From NCBI GenBank assembly GCA_963921935.1, contig OY998175.1, forward strand, positions 293,826,246 through 293,890,245: a DNA stretch of 64,000 nucleotides, written 5' to 3'. The stretch is from Galeruca laticollis. Lineage: Eukaryota > Arthropoda > Insecta > Coleoptera > Chrysomelidae. Positions 34,269 through 45,289 of the stretch are shown one piece after another (the first letter of the stretch is position 1; every line of letters starts with the position of its first letter). The notes beneath the pieces are model-generated. The model made no database searches and had not been told where the DNA came from. It saw nothing but the letters and a program-made list of their open reading frames with translations. The position numbers and the translations under genes were made by a program.

Positions 34269-35040
34269 TTAAATCGAGTTGTGTGGGAAAAAATGGACAC
34301 AATTTGAGACGTCGTCTGAGCTTTTTCCAATGTAGTCACCGTTTTTCTTAATACTGCGATATTGGATGGGCATGTATTTCATCAATATCTCTGAAACTCG
34401 TGTAAATTTGGCTTGGATTCTATCAATGGCTGCGTTATACTCTTGACTGATTGTTTCGGTAATTGGCAAATCAAAGGAGCTGTCAATAGTTTCAGGTTGA
34501 TCTGACTTAACAGTGTTATTATTTTCTGTGTAACGCGTTTCACTGGTTTCCTCGAGATCAATTATGTCATTATAGAAAGCAGGTGAATATGTATCCCCTA
34601 AGGCAATTTTAGCAAAATCTTGCCGATCAATTTTATTCAAAAACAAGGAATTTTTTAAAGAAAGTCCGTACTTTTGTTCAACTGCACATAAATGCTTACA
34701 ATATTGTCCTCCTTGGCCAAAATAACAATTAAAACACTCAGTTTCTATATTTACTCCGAAATACTCACTTTTGTGTTTAACACGGTAATTAAGATGGCTG
34801 ATATGTGTTATTTCTTCAATATCGCTTATTTTACGAGACAACTTATCATAAGCTAGAGTTGCGTTTACAAATTTTAGAAGCCTATTTTTGTGATAGTTTT
34901 CGAAAATCCCGGTGATGAAGTCGATAAGGGCACATATGTTGCATGCTTTGCATCGCTGCAATATAATGTCCTTGAAAATCCTGATGAAAGCTTCACATTC
35001 GTTGTTAGTATTGTTACCCCTGTACCTTCACTACGAAAAG

Positions 35041-35330
35041 GTCCGTCAAGCTGCCCCCCCCCCGGTTGGAATTTTTATACCAAAATGCTAGCACACATAA
35101 AGGGCACCTAGCACAACCTAGCACAACCATTTTTATAGCTAGCACACCAACAGATCACAATAAAAATGCTCTTGAATTCGGGTGGGGCCAGGTTAACGCT
35201 AGCCCTCTCTGGTTGGATTTTTTCCGCCAAAATGATAGCACAAATAAAAGACACCTAGCACAAATTTCTTTATAGCTAGTACATCAACAATGCTTTTGAA
35301 TTCAGGGGATGGAGGGAGTCTGCAAAATAA
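35041..35330. repeat. Left TIR repeat array
   Basis: About two units, seen from the motif CAAAATGCTAGCACACATAA at 35081 and its variant at 35228. Each unit contains CTAGCACAA, GAATTCGGGTGGGGCCAGG and GTTAACGCTAGCC. They are reverse complements of the right array. Confidence 0.8.
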
Positions 35331-36296
35331 CGCTATGGTTACACGAATGAATGAAAATGTTAGATGTATTTGTCCCTAATCATCATATTCCTATAAAAAA
35401 TGGCCCCTAAGCAGCATTATTATTATCAGCTGTTGCCGGATTGTGCTTGATATCTATATTTTCCCATCTAGCAGGGTATTTAATTGATTAATAATTAACT
35501 ATTATTTAATTAATAATTATCTATTTATTTTCAATTAATGCTAAAAAACGAAAGAATACAAAAACCTTCACTTTTAAAAATAATTTTGTTGAAATCATAG
35601 TAATTTTAATAAAACCAAATAATTATATTGAACCAGAAACAATCCGTAAACAAATAAGTTGCAAATTACGTCACACTATAAAAAAGGCAACGACAAACGT
35701 TTGCGTACAGACATGTTGGATAAATAAATATCCAAAACAACAAAGTTGTGCAATCTGGGAAGGGGCGGCTGAGATCCCTAAAAATGTTCCAATATATTGA
35801 GAATACATTTTTTAGATTGATCGTGGTTCACTGTCCTTATTTAAAAGAAACACTCAAACTCTATTTTTAAATTTGCCAGAATATTTATTGCCGAAGTTGA
35901 TGGTTAATTAACCACTGTAATGATAACATAGATTTTGCATTTCACTATCAGATTTTTTTTTAAATTCCTAAGTTAACTTAGAACGTGCAGCTTTTAATTC
36001 TTAGAGCCAGTTAATCAGAGCTTCAAATATTTCTGTGGCATATCATAAGACACCAACACTACCATGTCTTTTTCAAAGTTTTTAGTATGTAAGTGGCAAT
36101 GTATGTTTTTACGGTTGCAATCTTGCAACTCCGTTTTGAAGCAGATATCTTCAACCGATTGATTTGAAATTCTATATATACGTCTAGTTTGCATGCCAAT
36201 CCATAATTAGGTATGTGACGTCATTTTAAATTCAACATGACGGATCACCAAAGTTGGCGGAATAAAGAAAGTGGACTAATTTTTTTATGCTTTCTT
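35331..36296. other. AT-rich inner part of the foldback element
   Basis: No gene. The matching inner part on the right side (38250-39030) is also AT-rich, with no recognisable frame. Confidence 0.4.
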
Positions 36297-36458
36297 ACAA
36301 TTTGTGTAGCCTAGGGCATTTAGCACTAAATCACCCGAATAGAGGAAATTTGGGAGCACAACAGATATCGAGATGCGGTTTTCTGCATTGTGTTGGGGAA
36401 GGTCCAAGAAGAAACTGACGAAAATGTGGGTTAGCAGTTTTTTGAAAAACGCCTTCTG
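36297..36458. repeat. Inner inverted repeat, left arm
   Basis: Positions from about 36318 to 36448 are the reverse complement of 38103-38246, with a few mismatches; key phrase CGAGATGCGGTTTTCTGCAT. The arms enclose the CXC gene fragment and the minisatellite. Confidence 0.85.
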
Positions 36459-36504
36459 GGCCCTATTTCCAAGTACAGGCTTGGTATGGTTCACCAGGTC
36501 ACGA

Positions 36505-36841
36505 CGAGACCTTAGATCCGTTACAATGGGGGTGGGAATTGGTGGATGGAGAGCTCAGTCCTGTCACCATGACCCAGGAAGCCGGCCCCGAGGAAATTTT
36601 GAACAAAATTTCGTGTTCTTGCCAAACTGACTGTGGCATGAGGTGCGGTTGCCGCCGAAGTGGGTTGGTGTGCTCACTGGCATGCAAGAATTGCGATGAC
36701 AATTGCTCAAACCAAAAAGGCGCTCCCGATGGGGCCGATAATAGTGACGACGAAGAAGATAAAGAAGAGGAAGAAAATGAAGAAGGGGAAGAAGGAGAGC
36801 AACGGGAAGAAGAAGATGAGGAGTTTGAAAAAGATGTTTAG
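36505..36841 (+). pseudogene. CXC cysteine-rich gene fragment with acidic tail
   Basis: The frame reads QWGWELVDGELSPVTMT, then a dense cysteine block (CSCQTDC, GMRCGCRRSGLVCSLACKNC), then a run of Asp and Glu to a stop at 36839-36841. The cysteine spacing resembles tesmin/TSO1 CXC modules and a family of insect and cnidarian proteins with a WGW motif before a CXC block (recalled, not searched). No start codon sits where it should: the frame is open back through the inner inverted repeat. I take it as a captured 3' gene end rather than a working gene. Function unknown. Confidence 0.55.
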
Positions 36842-36974
36842 TTCTTAAGTTGAAAATTTCAGTTTATAATGAATAATTCAAGATTAATAAAAACTTCTAT
36901 TTGTTATTTGAATAAAGAATTATGTTCATAATTTGTGATTTTTCACTAGCTGCTTAACCATTTCCTAGCCGCCC

Positions 36975-38030
36975 CTGAGTGACCTGGATATTACAATGCC
37001 AGCATTGAATTCAGCATCTCCGAAAACCCCCGAGTAACGAGTTTGGAGCCATTTACATGGACTACGCGATTTCCCCCCAGAATGACCCACCAGATACCCC
37101 CACAGACCCGCCCCCTTGCACCCCCGGGTAATTACAATGCCACAGTTGAATTCAGCATCCCCGAAAACCCCGAGTCACAAGCTTGGAGCGATTCTCATGC
37201 ACGCTGCCATTCCTGGCCCAATTCGGCCCGGCGCACCCCCACAGCGCCGCCCCTGAGCGACCCAGATATTGCAATGCCAGCATTGAATTCAGCATCTCCG
37301 AAAACCCCCGAGTAACGAGTTTGGAGCCATTTACATGGACTACGCGATTTCCCCCCAGAATGACCCACCGGATACCCCCACAGAGCCGCCCCCGTGCACC
37401 CCCGGGTAATTACAATGCCACAGTTGAATTCAGCATCCCCGAAAACCCCGAGTCACAAGCTTGGAGCGATTCTCATGCACGCTGCCATTCCTGGCCCAAT
37501 TCGGCCCGGCGCACCCCCACAGCGCCGCCCCTGAGCGACCCAGATATTGCAATGCCAGCATTGAATTCAGCATCTCCGAAAATCCCCGAGTAACGAGTTT
37601 GGAGCCATTTACATGGACTACGCGATTTCCCCCCAGAATGACCCACCGGATACCCCCACAGAGCCGCCCCCGTGCACCCCCGGGTAATTACAATGCCACA
37701 GTTGAATTCGGCATCCCCAAAAACCCCCGAGTAACGAGTGTGGAGCGATTTTAATGCACGCTGCCATTTCTCCCCCCAATTCACCCCATGGACAGCCCCA
37801 CAGAGCCACCCCCGTGCACCCCTGGGTAATTAAAATGCCAGAATTGAATTTGGCGTCCCCGAAAACCCCCGAGTAACGAGTGTGGAGCGATTTTAATGCA
37901 TGCTGCCATTTCTCCCCCCAATTCAACCCCCACGCACCCCCACAGAGCCGCCCCCGTGCACCCCCGGGTAATTCTAATGCCAGAATCGAGTTCGGCAGCC
38001 CCGAAAACCCCCGTGTAACGATTTCCGAGC
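36975..38030. repeat. GC-rich ~140-bp minisatellite, about eight units, with a 278-bp double unit
   Basis: The landmark TGAATTC (or variant) occurs at 37006, 37147, 37284, 37425, 37562, 37703, 37845 and about 37987, so spacings are 141, 137, 141, 137, 141, 142 and 142. Odd and even units differ in wording over the first five, giving a 278-bp A/B double unit; the last three are more uniform. Units are rich in CCCCC and very GC-rich for this window. Open frames across them are by-products of the repeat. Confidence 0.9.
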
Positions 38031-38096
38031 GATTTTTCCGCGTTTACAATCGTTCCCATAACGGTACAAATAATGATGCAATTGGAAAATGCATTT

Positions 38097-38250
38097 TCCG
38101 GTCCAGAAGGCGTTTTCCGAAAAACTGCTAACCCACATTTTCGTCAGTTTCTTCTGGGACCTTCCCCAATACAATGCAGAAAACCGCATCTCGATATCTG
38201 TTGTGCTCCCAAATTTCCTCTATTTTTGCTAAATGCCCTAGTCTAGTGTA
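38097..38250. repeat. Inner inverted repeat, right arm
   Basis: Reverse complement of 36318-36448 (key phrase ATGCAGAAAACCGCATCTCG). The left and right arms differ at about one base in fifteen, so the duplication is not new. Confidence 0.85.
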
Positions 38251-39029
38251 TGAAATGGAAGGCAGCAAAATTGATGACATAGGTATTTTTATTTTTCGAA
38301 AAACTAGGTATAATCCATCTGAAGTTTTCATCGGACTTTTTAAAAGGGTCGTTAAACCAAAACTATCGTTAAAATTTGAATTATTTTTATAATGCCGTTT
38401 TTATGGGTCTTAAGAGTAAATAAAATTCTTGCAGGTACATTCAAACTGGCCTATTCAGATGCTTGGGTTAAGAAAGGGTTTCCCCGAAGGGCTGATGGTT
38501 GTAATAATATGTATTCTTTATAATAATATTACAAGCAACATGGACTATATAAGTAAAACTAATGATCTAACTATTTTAACGAGTGTAATTCGATAGAATA
38601 TTTCTCGATTAGACGACATAAAACTGTATTAATGCGAAATTTATATTACGTATTTAAACAGCATTACATGGTTCATTTTCAATCACTTATTTTTGGATCA
38701 AACTTGGAGAATCGTTTTCAAACCGTGACATTTATATGATATTCTAAATTAAAATTATGATAATAACAACAATTGCTACTTAGACGTTACTTAGATACGG
38801 ACTTAAAAGGGAAATTATCGGCCCTGCCGGAGAGTCATCTCCGAAAAGATCCTGCTTAATTTGGAATTTTTATCATATGAGTGGAATGCTCCGAAAATTT
38901 TTCATAACTACAGTAAGAAACAATTAAACCAGCCGTTTTACATATATATTCAACCTATTCATTTATTCATCGAGTAAGTATAGCGCTATTTCACTGACCT
39001 CCGTCCCACTCCTCAGCATCAAGAGTGTA

Positions 39030-39554
39030 GTTAGTGTGCTTGCTATAAAAAATGGTGTGCTAGATTATGTTAGGTGTCCTTTATCTGTGCTAGCATTTTG
39101 GCGAAAAAATTCCAACCGTGGGGGGGGGCTAGCGTTAACCTAGCCCCACACGAATTCAAAAGCATTTTTATTGTGACCTGTTAGTGTGCTAGCTATAAAA
39201 ATGGTTGTGCTAGGTGTCCTTTATCTGTGCTAGCATTTTGGCGAGAAAATTCCAACCGGGGGGGGCTAGCGTTAACCTGGCCCCACCCGAATTCAAAAGC
39301 ATTTTTATTGTGACCTGTTGGTGTGCTAGCTATAAAAATGGTTGTGATAGGTGTCCTTTATCTTTGCTAGCATTTTGGCAAAAAAATTCCAACCGGGGGG
39401 GGCTAGCGTTAACCTGGCCCCACCCGAATTAAAAAGCATTTTTATTGTGACCTGTTGGTGTGCTAGCTATAAAAATGGTTGTGCTAGGTGCCCTTTATGT
39501 GTGCTAGCGTTTTGGTAGAAAAATTCTAACCGGGGGGGGGGCAGCTTGACGGAC
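39030..39554. repeat. Right TIR repeat array
   Basis: Four units with landmarks TAGCATTTTG at 39091, 39231, 39368 and (as TAGCGTTTTG) 39505, giving periods of 140, 137 and 137 bp. Each unit carries a G run of 7-9 bases followed by CTAGCGTTAACC. Confidence 0.85.
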
Positions 39555-40864
39555 CTACTACAAAAAGGTAAACACCATTCTTCTCGACGGTTCCAGGTAT
39601 GTTCTAGACCTTGGCATTTTCATAGTTGTTCAAAGTTGGGTCGTTGAATAATTGAAACATGAAGTTCTCTGCATCTGTAGTAGTTTTAGCAAACAAAACA
39701 TGACAAAATAACGTCATTATGGTCTTTCGGCTATCTTTCTGAATCTTGTTGTTCGAATCCCATAGCCAGCGCCAAAAAGCTTGCGTTACATGAAAAATGC
39801 AGAGTAGCAAACGAGATTTTGGAAATGCTACTTTAAGTGCATTTCTTTCTGCAGTGTCATCGTCGGTCATAATAACTTGTGGCTCAAATGATTTATTACA
39901 AGTGGCTCCTAAGTATTGCTTAGCCATTTTTAGAGCGTATAAATAATCATTTTCTCATTGATTTTTATGAACTATAACAGCTATTGGCAATGCTCCAGTT
40001 TTTGTAGCTGCAAAAATAAAAGTGACTGAGGTGCCACTCTGGTCACAAAAGCCACTGGTGTCAATAAAGATCATCTCATCTGCATGATCTGATTTGAAAG
40101 CTCTTTTCATAACGGCAGTTATCAGAACAACAAGAAATCGATTTTCGTTCAGACATAAAAGGATATCCTGTTTTTGTAGGCCTCCCATTATAACCTTGGT
40201 CATGCCTTCCTACATATTTTTCAGACCTCCATTGTTGATAGAAGTAGGTCACTTGTCTTTCTGTTGGATTCACTTGCGCATTTGCTAGAAGCACATTGAT
40301 GTCGTCATCACAATTTTCTGATAAAAAGAATTCATGATAAGTTTTGGGTGCGAAAGCTGTCATACCAGATTCAAAATATCGGCGAAAAGTTTCTTTTGTA
40401 TCTTCATTGCATCGTAATAAGCTAAATGCTTGAGCAACCTGTATTCGGTCAAATTGTTCATAGTTTATATTGATAACTACATTCAAACCTTTTTTCAATA
40501 GGGTAGACATTCTCAAAGTGACTTTAGTAATTTTTAGGAATTTTATGTTTATACTTGCCAAACACTCGTAATTTCTTGTACAACCTTTTTTCTTGGATAC
40601 ACGTTTATTCTTCTTGTCTAGATGACACACTTAGAATTTGCGAAATTCATAACGAACACAATTATTGAACACTTGGTTTACAATCCAGTTAGTGTTTGTG
40701 CTACGAGAAAAGTCTTTGATGAAGGTTTCATATTCTTCCGTGCAATTTTCTCCTGTTGTTAACTTGCACTGAAATTTAGTTATAAAATGATCTTGATTTT
40801 TCTCCTGAAATTCAAAATAATGAATGTCACTACCCACGATACTTTTTATTACTGTTTTGGCCAT

Positions 40865-43429
40865 TACAGTGCACTAAAAATCGTTAAACAAAAGATATTA
40901 AAGAAGCACAGTTTTATAACCTCAAATTGAACTATGTGACGACACACAATAATAAGAAGAGAGAGGGCAATCTTTTACCGTCAAACTGCTTACTGACAAC
41001 TGAAATGAGCTAGATGTTGTGCCCCTAATAGCTAACAAAATGAACTTAACAAATTCTGTACCAGTACGGTCAATTTTAGCACTGTAATAGACTAGAATGT
41101 GTAACTATTTTTTTGCAAACAAAAGCTACTCGAGTTCAATCACCATCTTAACTATATCGATATAGACTTTGCAAAATCGCGTCCCGTACGTATTGATTCA
41201 TTTATAAATAAGCAACACTAAGTATAAAGTAAATGTTTTAAGCTATAAATGAGACAATAAAACATAATCCAAATACCAATACCAGTCGACGGAACAAAAA
41301 AAAAATCCAAAATCAGCACTATTTTATTGTTCTGATGTTAATGTTGTAATAAATACGAATACCTAAAAGATAATTTTATGGTAGAAAATTTCAGAACACA
41401 CGGTAAAACATATTTTATTTTTCATTCAATAATAACGGGAACGCGACAAACATAATGTTTAATAAAACAATACGAAGCCAAAACAGAATAGAGAAATAGA
41501 AAACATCTTACTGGGTCAAGCGAAATAATTGTTTTGAATACAATTATTTCAATAACAAAAACTAGCACGATTGAAAAAACAAAAGCTGTTTTTTGCAACT
41601 CGACGAAAACCCCAAAACCGAAGTCGGGGGAAAATAAAAAAAGGAGTGGACACAGAGACCAGAAGGGCAGTGAGTGTGAACCGGGGGTCGATAACGCGAA
41701 GGGAAAGGTTTTTCCCCTGCCACGGTGAACGGTACTAGTGTTTTTTTAGTGTTAGCGGTACGAGTGGTAAAACTTACCCTCTACGCTAATTGCCTTTCGA
41801 CATAGCACGATTCCGTTTATAGCCACGACTCGCGGTGAACAAGCAGATAGTAAAAAAAATCAAAAAAATTCCCGGCGAGACGGAGGACGTTTGTCAAGCA
41901 GTAAGTTTTTGAATTAAATTGAGATTGGGATAAATTTTACTAGTGATATATTTACTCGTTATTGGTCGAGCTGGATTCTGAATTTGGGTGTATAGGTAAA
42001 TTGCTATATACAAGGTGTAGCGATAGCAAATATATTTATTAGATTTTGTGTTGATTTTTTTTCAAAGAGACGGGACATAGCTGTTCACTCTCAGATTAAG
42101 TTTCTCGTCCTGACAAATAGATAATTTACCGTGTGTACTGGAATAATTAAGATTTTGCCGAGAGGCCGGAGCGTATGTTTTCCATATTTTCGCGGGTTTC
42201 AGCGGAATTACGCTGATAAGTCAATCTATTATAGAGAAATATTGTTATCAGTCTTTTGTTCAGCCGTAAATTATAAATTAAAACTCTTTCTTATTTTGCC
42301 AGCGTAAATGCATAAAATTGACGTAGGTAATTATATTACTGGGGACTTTCGCAACTTGTAACGCCAGTGTCGATAAATAATTTCAAATTGTTTTCCTTAG
42401 CTCATCAGAATTTTTCTTTATAGAACAAAAATTTCACTTTCGTTCCTTGAAGGTCAATGACGACTGAACGAGGTAAAATGAATCATTGTTGCATATAAAG
42501 GTATTTACACGTGATAGTTATTTATTTTTCTCATCACCGGAGAATAGAAGGATTGAGAAAAGAATATAGCAAACATACGCCTTTCACGCATTTTTTTTAA
42601 TAAATAGACCAAGCCGATAAGAGGGCTAGTTTTGCCGCACCACCGAACAAACGAGAACGCTGTTCATAAATTTGATTTTGTTTTTATAATTGTAGGATAT
42701 ACAGGAGTAGGTTTGATAATAAACCACTTTTAGATAAATATGTATAGGTAGAGTTATACCAGGAAATTGGGATTAATTTGGTCATACGGGATTGTAGTTT
42801 AATTTTAAATATATATGTATAGCTGTGTATGAGGATTTGGAGAGATTATTTTATTATATATATTTTTTTTATAACGTGGAGGTTCTACATTATTTTTCCT
42901 ATCACTCCCACTCCCAAAAAGTTTCCCCTCTGGCAGTGTAACAATCGTGGACGTGTGACCGAGACGAGGAGGACAAACCCTGTCCTGGCAAAGGAAGATT
43001 TCATCCGTTTCAAGACCAGGCGAACCTAGCAAAAAACCAATCGGACTGGATTGCCTTACACGCTCAGCCGCGCACGGGAAGCAGAATTTGGTGGAATCGA
43101 AGGACGGGATTCAATACAGAGTGACCAAGAAAAAGGTAGGGATGCTCTTTTGGTATGTTGATCAAGTTATCTTACATATCTGGAATTAAAGATTACAGTG
43201 AACTGGTGATAGATTTTATCAGAGTGGTGACAGATATTATTAAAGTGGTGACAGCAGATTTAATTAGAGGTATACAAGTTATAACACTTTAATTTAGATT
43301 TAAAATACAACGAAGTAAAAGAGTTACTATTTCGTTACAATGTCAAAAAATCGAGTCTATTTAAAGAGATTATTTTTTAGTTTTGGATTTTTATCGGCAT
43401 GCTGGCGTGTATTTGGTTTTTTAGAGGGA
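40865..43429. other. Mostly AT-rich DNA with two GC-richer blocks
   Basis: The blocks at about 41600-41900 and 42890-43135 stand out as GC-richer and each ends at a good splice-donor-like sequence (GCA|GTAAGT at 41901; AAG|GTAGGG at 43136). They have no long frame. They might be untranslated host exons or retroelement leaders. The rest shows nothing. Confidence 0.3.
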
Positions 43430-44068
43430 GAATAAGTAGTATTTGATCATTTTCTTTCACGTTTAATTTCTACAAGCGCGCTTTTTCGAAAAACTTCGTC
43501 TATTGATTCTTTTCTTTTACTACCAAAGGTTTAGTTGGTACTAATAGTTTGGTTTCTTGCTTTGTTTTCTCCAATTTGCTCTTCTTGGATTAAATCCTCA
43601 GCTTCATAGAGTTTACCATTAACAATCAGTTTGTTTTTTTAATATGGCAATTGTTTCACGAGAAATAAATTTCTTCTAAGTACTTTTGAATGTTCTCTCT
43701 GTTTTGGAGTATAGACATAAACAATACTAATTTTTGTGCCTTTTAGCTTGTAGCAGCTACAAATCTTTTGGTCAGAAATGAAGTAAAGTCTGCTTTTAAC
43801 GGACAATTAACAGTTTTCGATAGACCACTTATTGTCGTTATTTGTTAACCCAAAGATCACAATACCGTTTTTTTTTATTTTCTTGTTTTAGAACTTCAAT
43901 TTCTTCCTTCAAGATCTTGTTCGCAGTTTCTAATATTTAAAATTGATTGTTTAATTCTTTCACTTTCACCACAGTACTAGCTTCTAGGGCTTCGATTTTA
44001 TTTTTCTATTTCTTAAAATTTCGTCTAACAATTGGTTAAGAGTGACACTGATTTCAGATCCTAACATA
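43430..44068 (-). pseudogene. LINE ORF1 relic with coiled coil
   Basis: The minus strand from an ATG at about 44067 reads MLGSEISVTLNQLLDEIL, a heptad-like stretch (ANKILKEEIEVLKQENK), then KNGIVIFGLTNN and, further on, NKLIVNGKLYEAEDLI. The order (coiled coil, RRM-like core, C-terminal domain) is that of the small ORF1 next to endonuclease-RT in several insect LINEs. At least four frameshifts or stops. No ORF2 adjoins it; the DD41D transposon starts about 220 bases further on. Confidence 0.5.
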
Positions 44069-44291
44069 TTATTAATTGAATTCTAAGGCTAGCTATAATA
44101 GTCAACAACTAAAAAGTGTGGAATGTTGTTATGATAAGACGGTGATTTTTTGGTGTATTGATTGATATTTTAATATGCTTGATATCTGTTAGAAATCCAG
44201 TATTTGTTTAAACCTATTTTAGGATTACAAAATACATTTCTTGTGATGAATGGCACTATATTGTGTACAATTTTGAAGTTTTATAAGTGTA

Positions 44292-45078
44292 CCGGGTGTC
44301 CCAATAAGCATGGCTCTCGGCCATATCTCGAGAACCGTTTATAGTACAGCTTCGGGAAAAAAATTATAGCAAAAGTGATCTCGAGAAAAACCTGGAAGTT
44401 ATTTACAGAGTTGTAGGTCCACCGCCAGAGGGGGTAATTAAATACCAAAAATTATAAAATGAATAATTTACAAATTTTGCCTAATTAAGATGCATTTAAA
44501 CTATGATTATCGTATTCTTCAAGAAATTCAGCGTATATTTGATTTTACAAGTCTTAGTCTATCTCTTCAAATAAGAGGTGGGGGGAAGCGGGAATTTTAT
44601 TATGAAAAAACGCCTGTAATTTCAGTTCTACTTAACCTATCTATGCAAACTTAGTCTTCTTGAAGAGAGCTCCTTTCTACCAATGTAAGAGATATACTTT
44701 TTAAACAACCTAATTGGTAACGTATACGCTAGAGGGCGATATTTATTTACTTTTTTAAATCTAGCTATCCTTGAAAAATGTTGAATGGAAACATGCAGTC
44801 CTAATTTATGAATATAAAAGTAGACTAAATTAGCAACAGAATAGCGAAAACCGCATGTCGATATCTTTTTCGTATTACGAGATATCCTAAGAGTTGTGTA
44901 AATTTTAAGCATTTTCCTTTAAACATAAATTACTCCGGTTTGACTGAACGGATTTTAACATTTATTGACTCCTCAAAATTGTCTTTCCTTGTTCTATTAA
45001 TAATAGTTCCAATTATTATGTCAATACTACTCATGCTGTCACCGGGAAACTGCGTTATGGAAGTTAAAATGGAAATAT
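44292..45078. repeat. Left TIR of the DD41D element
   Basis: Inverted copy of 46423-46839 joined to 51531-51903. It differs from the right arm by scattered substitutions and small indels, so the insertion is of moderate age. Short open frames inside it are mirror images of those in the right arm and are not genes. Confidence 0.9.
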
Positions 45079-45289
45079 ATAAAAACAAGTAGTGGGCCAT
45101 GAAAAAAACCAAACAAAAAGATATGTCTTGTGTCAAATTAATAAACCTAGTAATTTGTTCATTTACGTATCATTGCAATTTGTGTGCATTAAATTCGATA
45201 TTAAATTTACTTAAAAGTTATATCTAGGATGATTCTTACAAATGAAGAAGCATTTGATATGATAGGCATTGAATGTATGAGAACTGTTA

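Larger units (their letters stand above)
35041..39554. mobile_element. Foldback-like composite insertion inside the MULE gene
   Basis: The ends GTCCGTCAAGCTGC (35041-35054) and GCAGCTTGACGGAC (39541-39554) are perfect inverted repeats followed inward by a C or G run. Behind them lie tandem ~140-bp repeats in inverted orientation, about two copies on the left and four on the right. CTACGAAAAG (35031-35040) and CTACAAAAAG (39558-39567) look like a ~10-bp target duplication, offset by three bases on the right, and the MULE frame resumes outside. A 9-11-bp duplication suits Mutator-like or foldback elements. It encodes no transposase. Confidence 0.75.
34269..40864 (-). pseudogene. MULE transposase gene, split by a 4.5-kb insertion
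   Basis: Mutator-like transposase with a SWIM zinc finger. The minus-strand N-terminal part lies at 40864-40076 (frames joined by a stop near 40630 and a frameshift near 40200). The MULE catalytic domain follows at 40203-39604: IFIDTSGFCDQSG (first Asp), QVIMTDDDTAERNAL (second Asp) and CIFHVTQAFWRWL (CxxH). The C-terminal part resumes at 34961-34269 after the insertion and holds the SWIM motif (ECFNCYFGQGGQYCKHLCAV). Without the insertion the gene would encode roughly 690 residues, normal for the family. Stops at about 39955 and 40630 show it was decaying anyway. The element's own terminal repeats were not identified. Confidence 0.8.

Noticed and set aside
37043..38059. Overlapping open frames of 90-136 residues on both strands
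   Set aside because: They lie wholly in the ~140-bp minisatellite, repeat with its period and have no family signal; they are by-products of GC-rich repeats lacking stops.
36975..39554. Regular repeats considered as a CRISPR array
   Set aside because: Units are contiguous ~140-bp tandem copies without unique spacers, and the DNA is eukaryotic.
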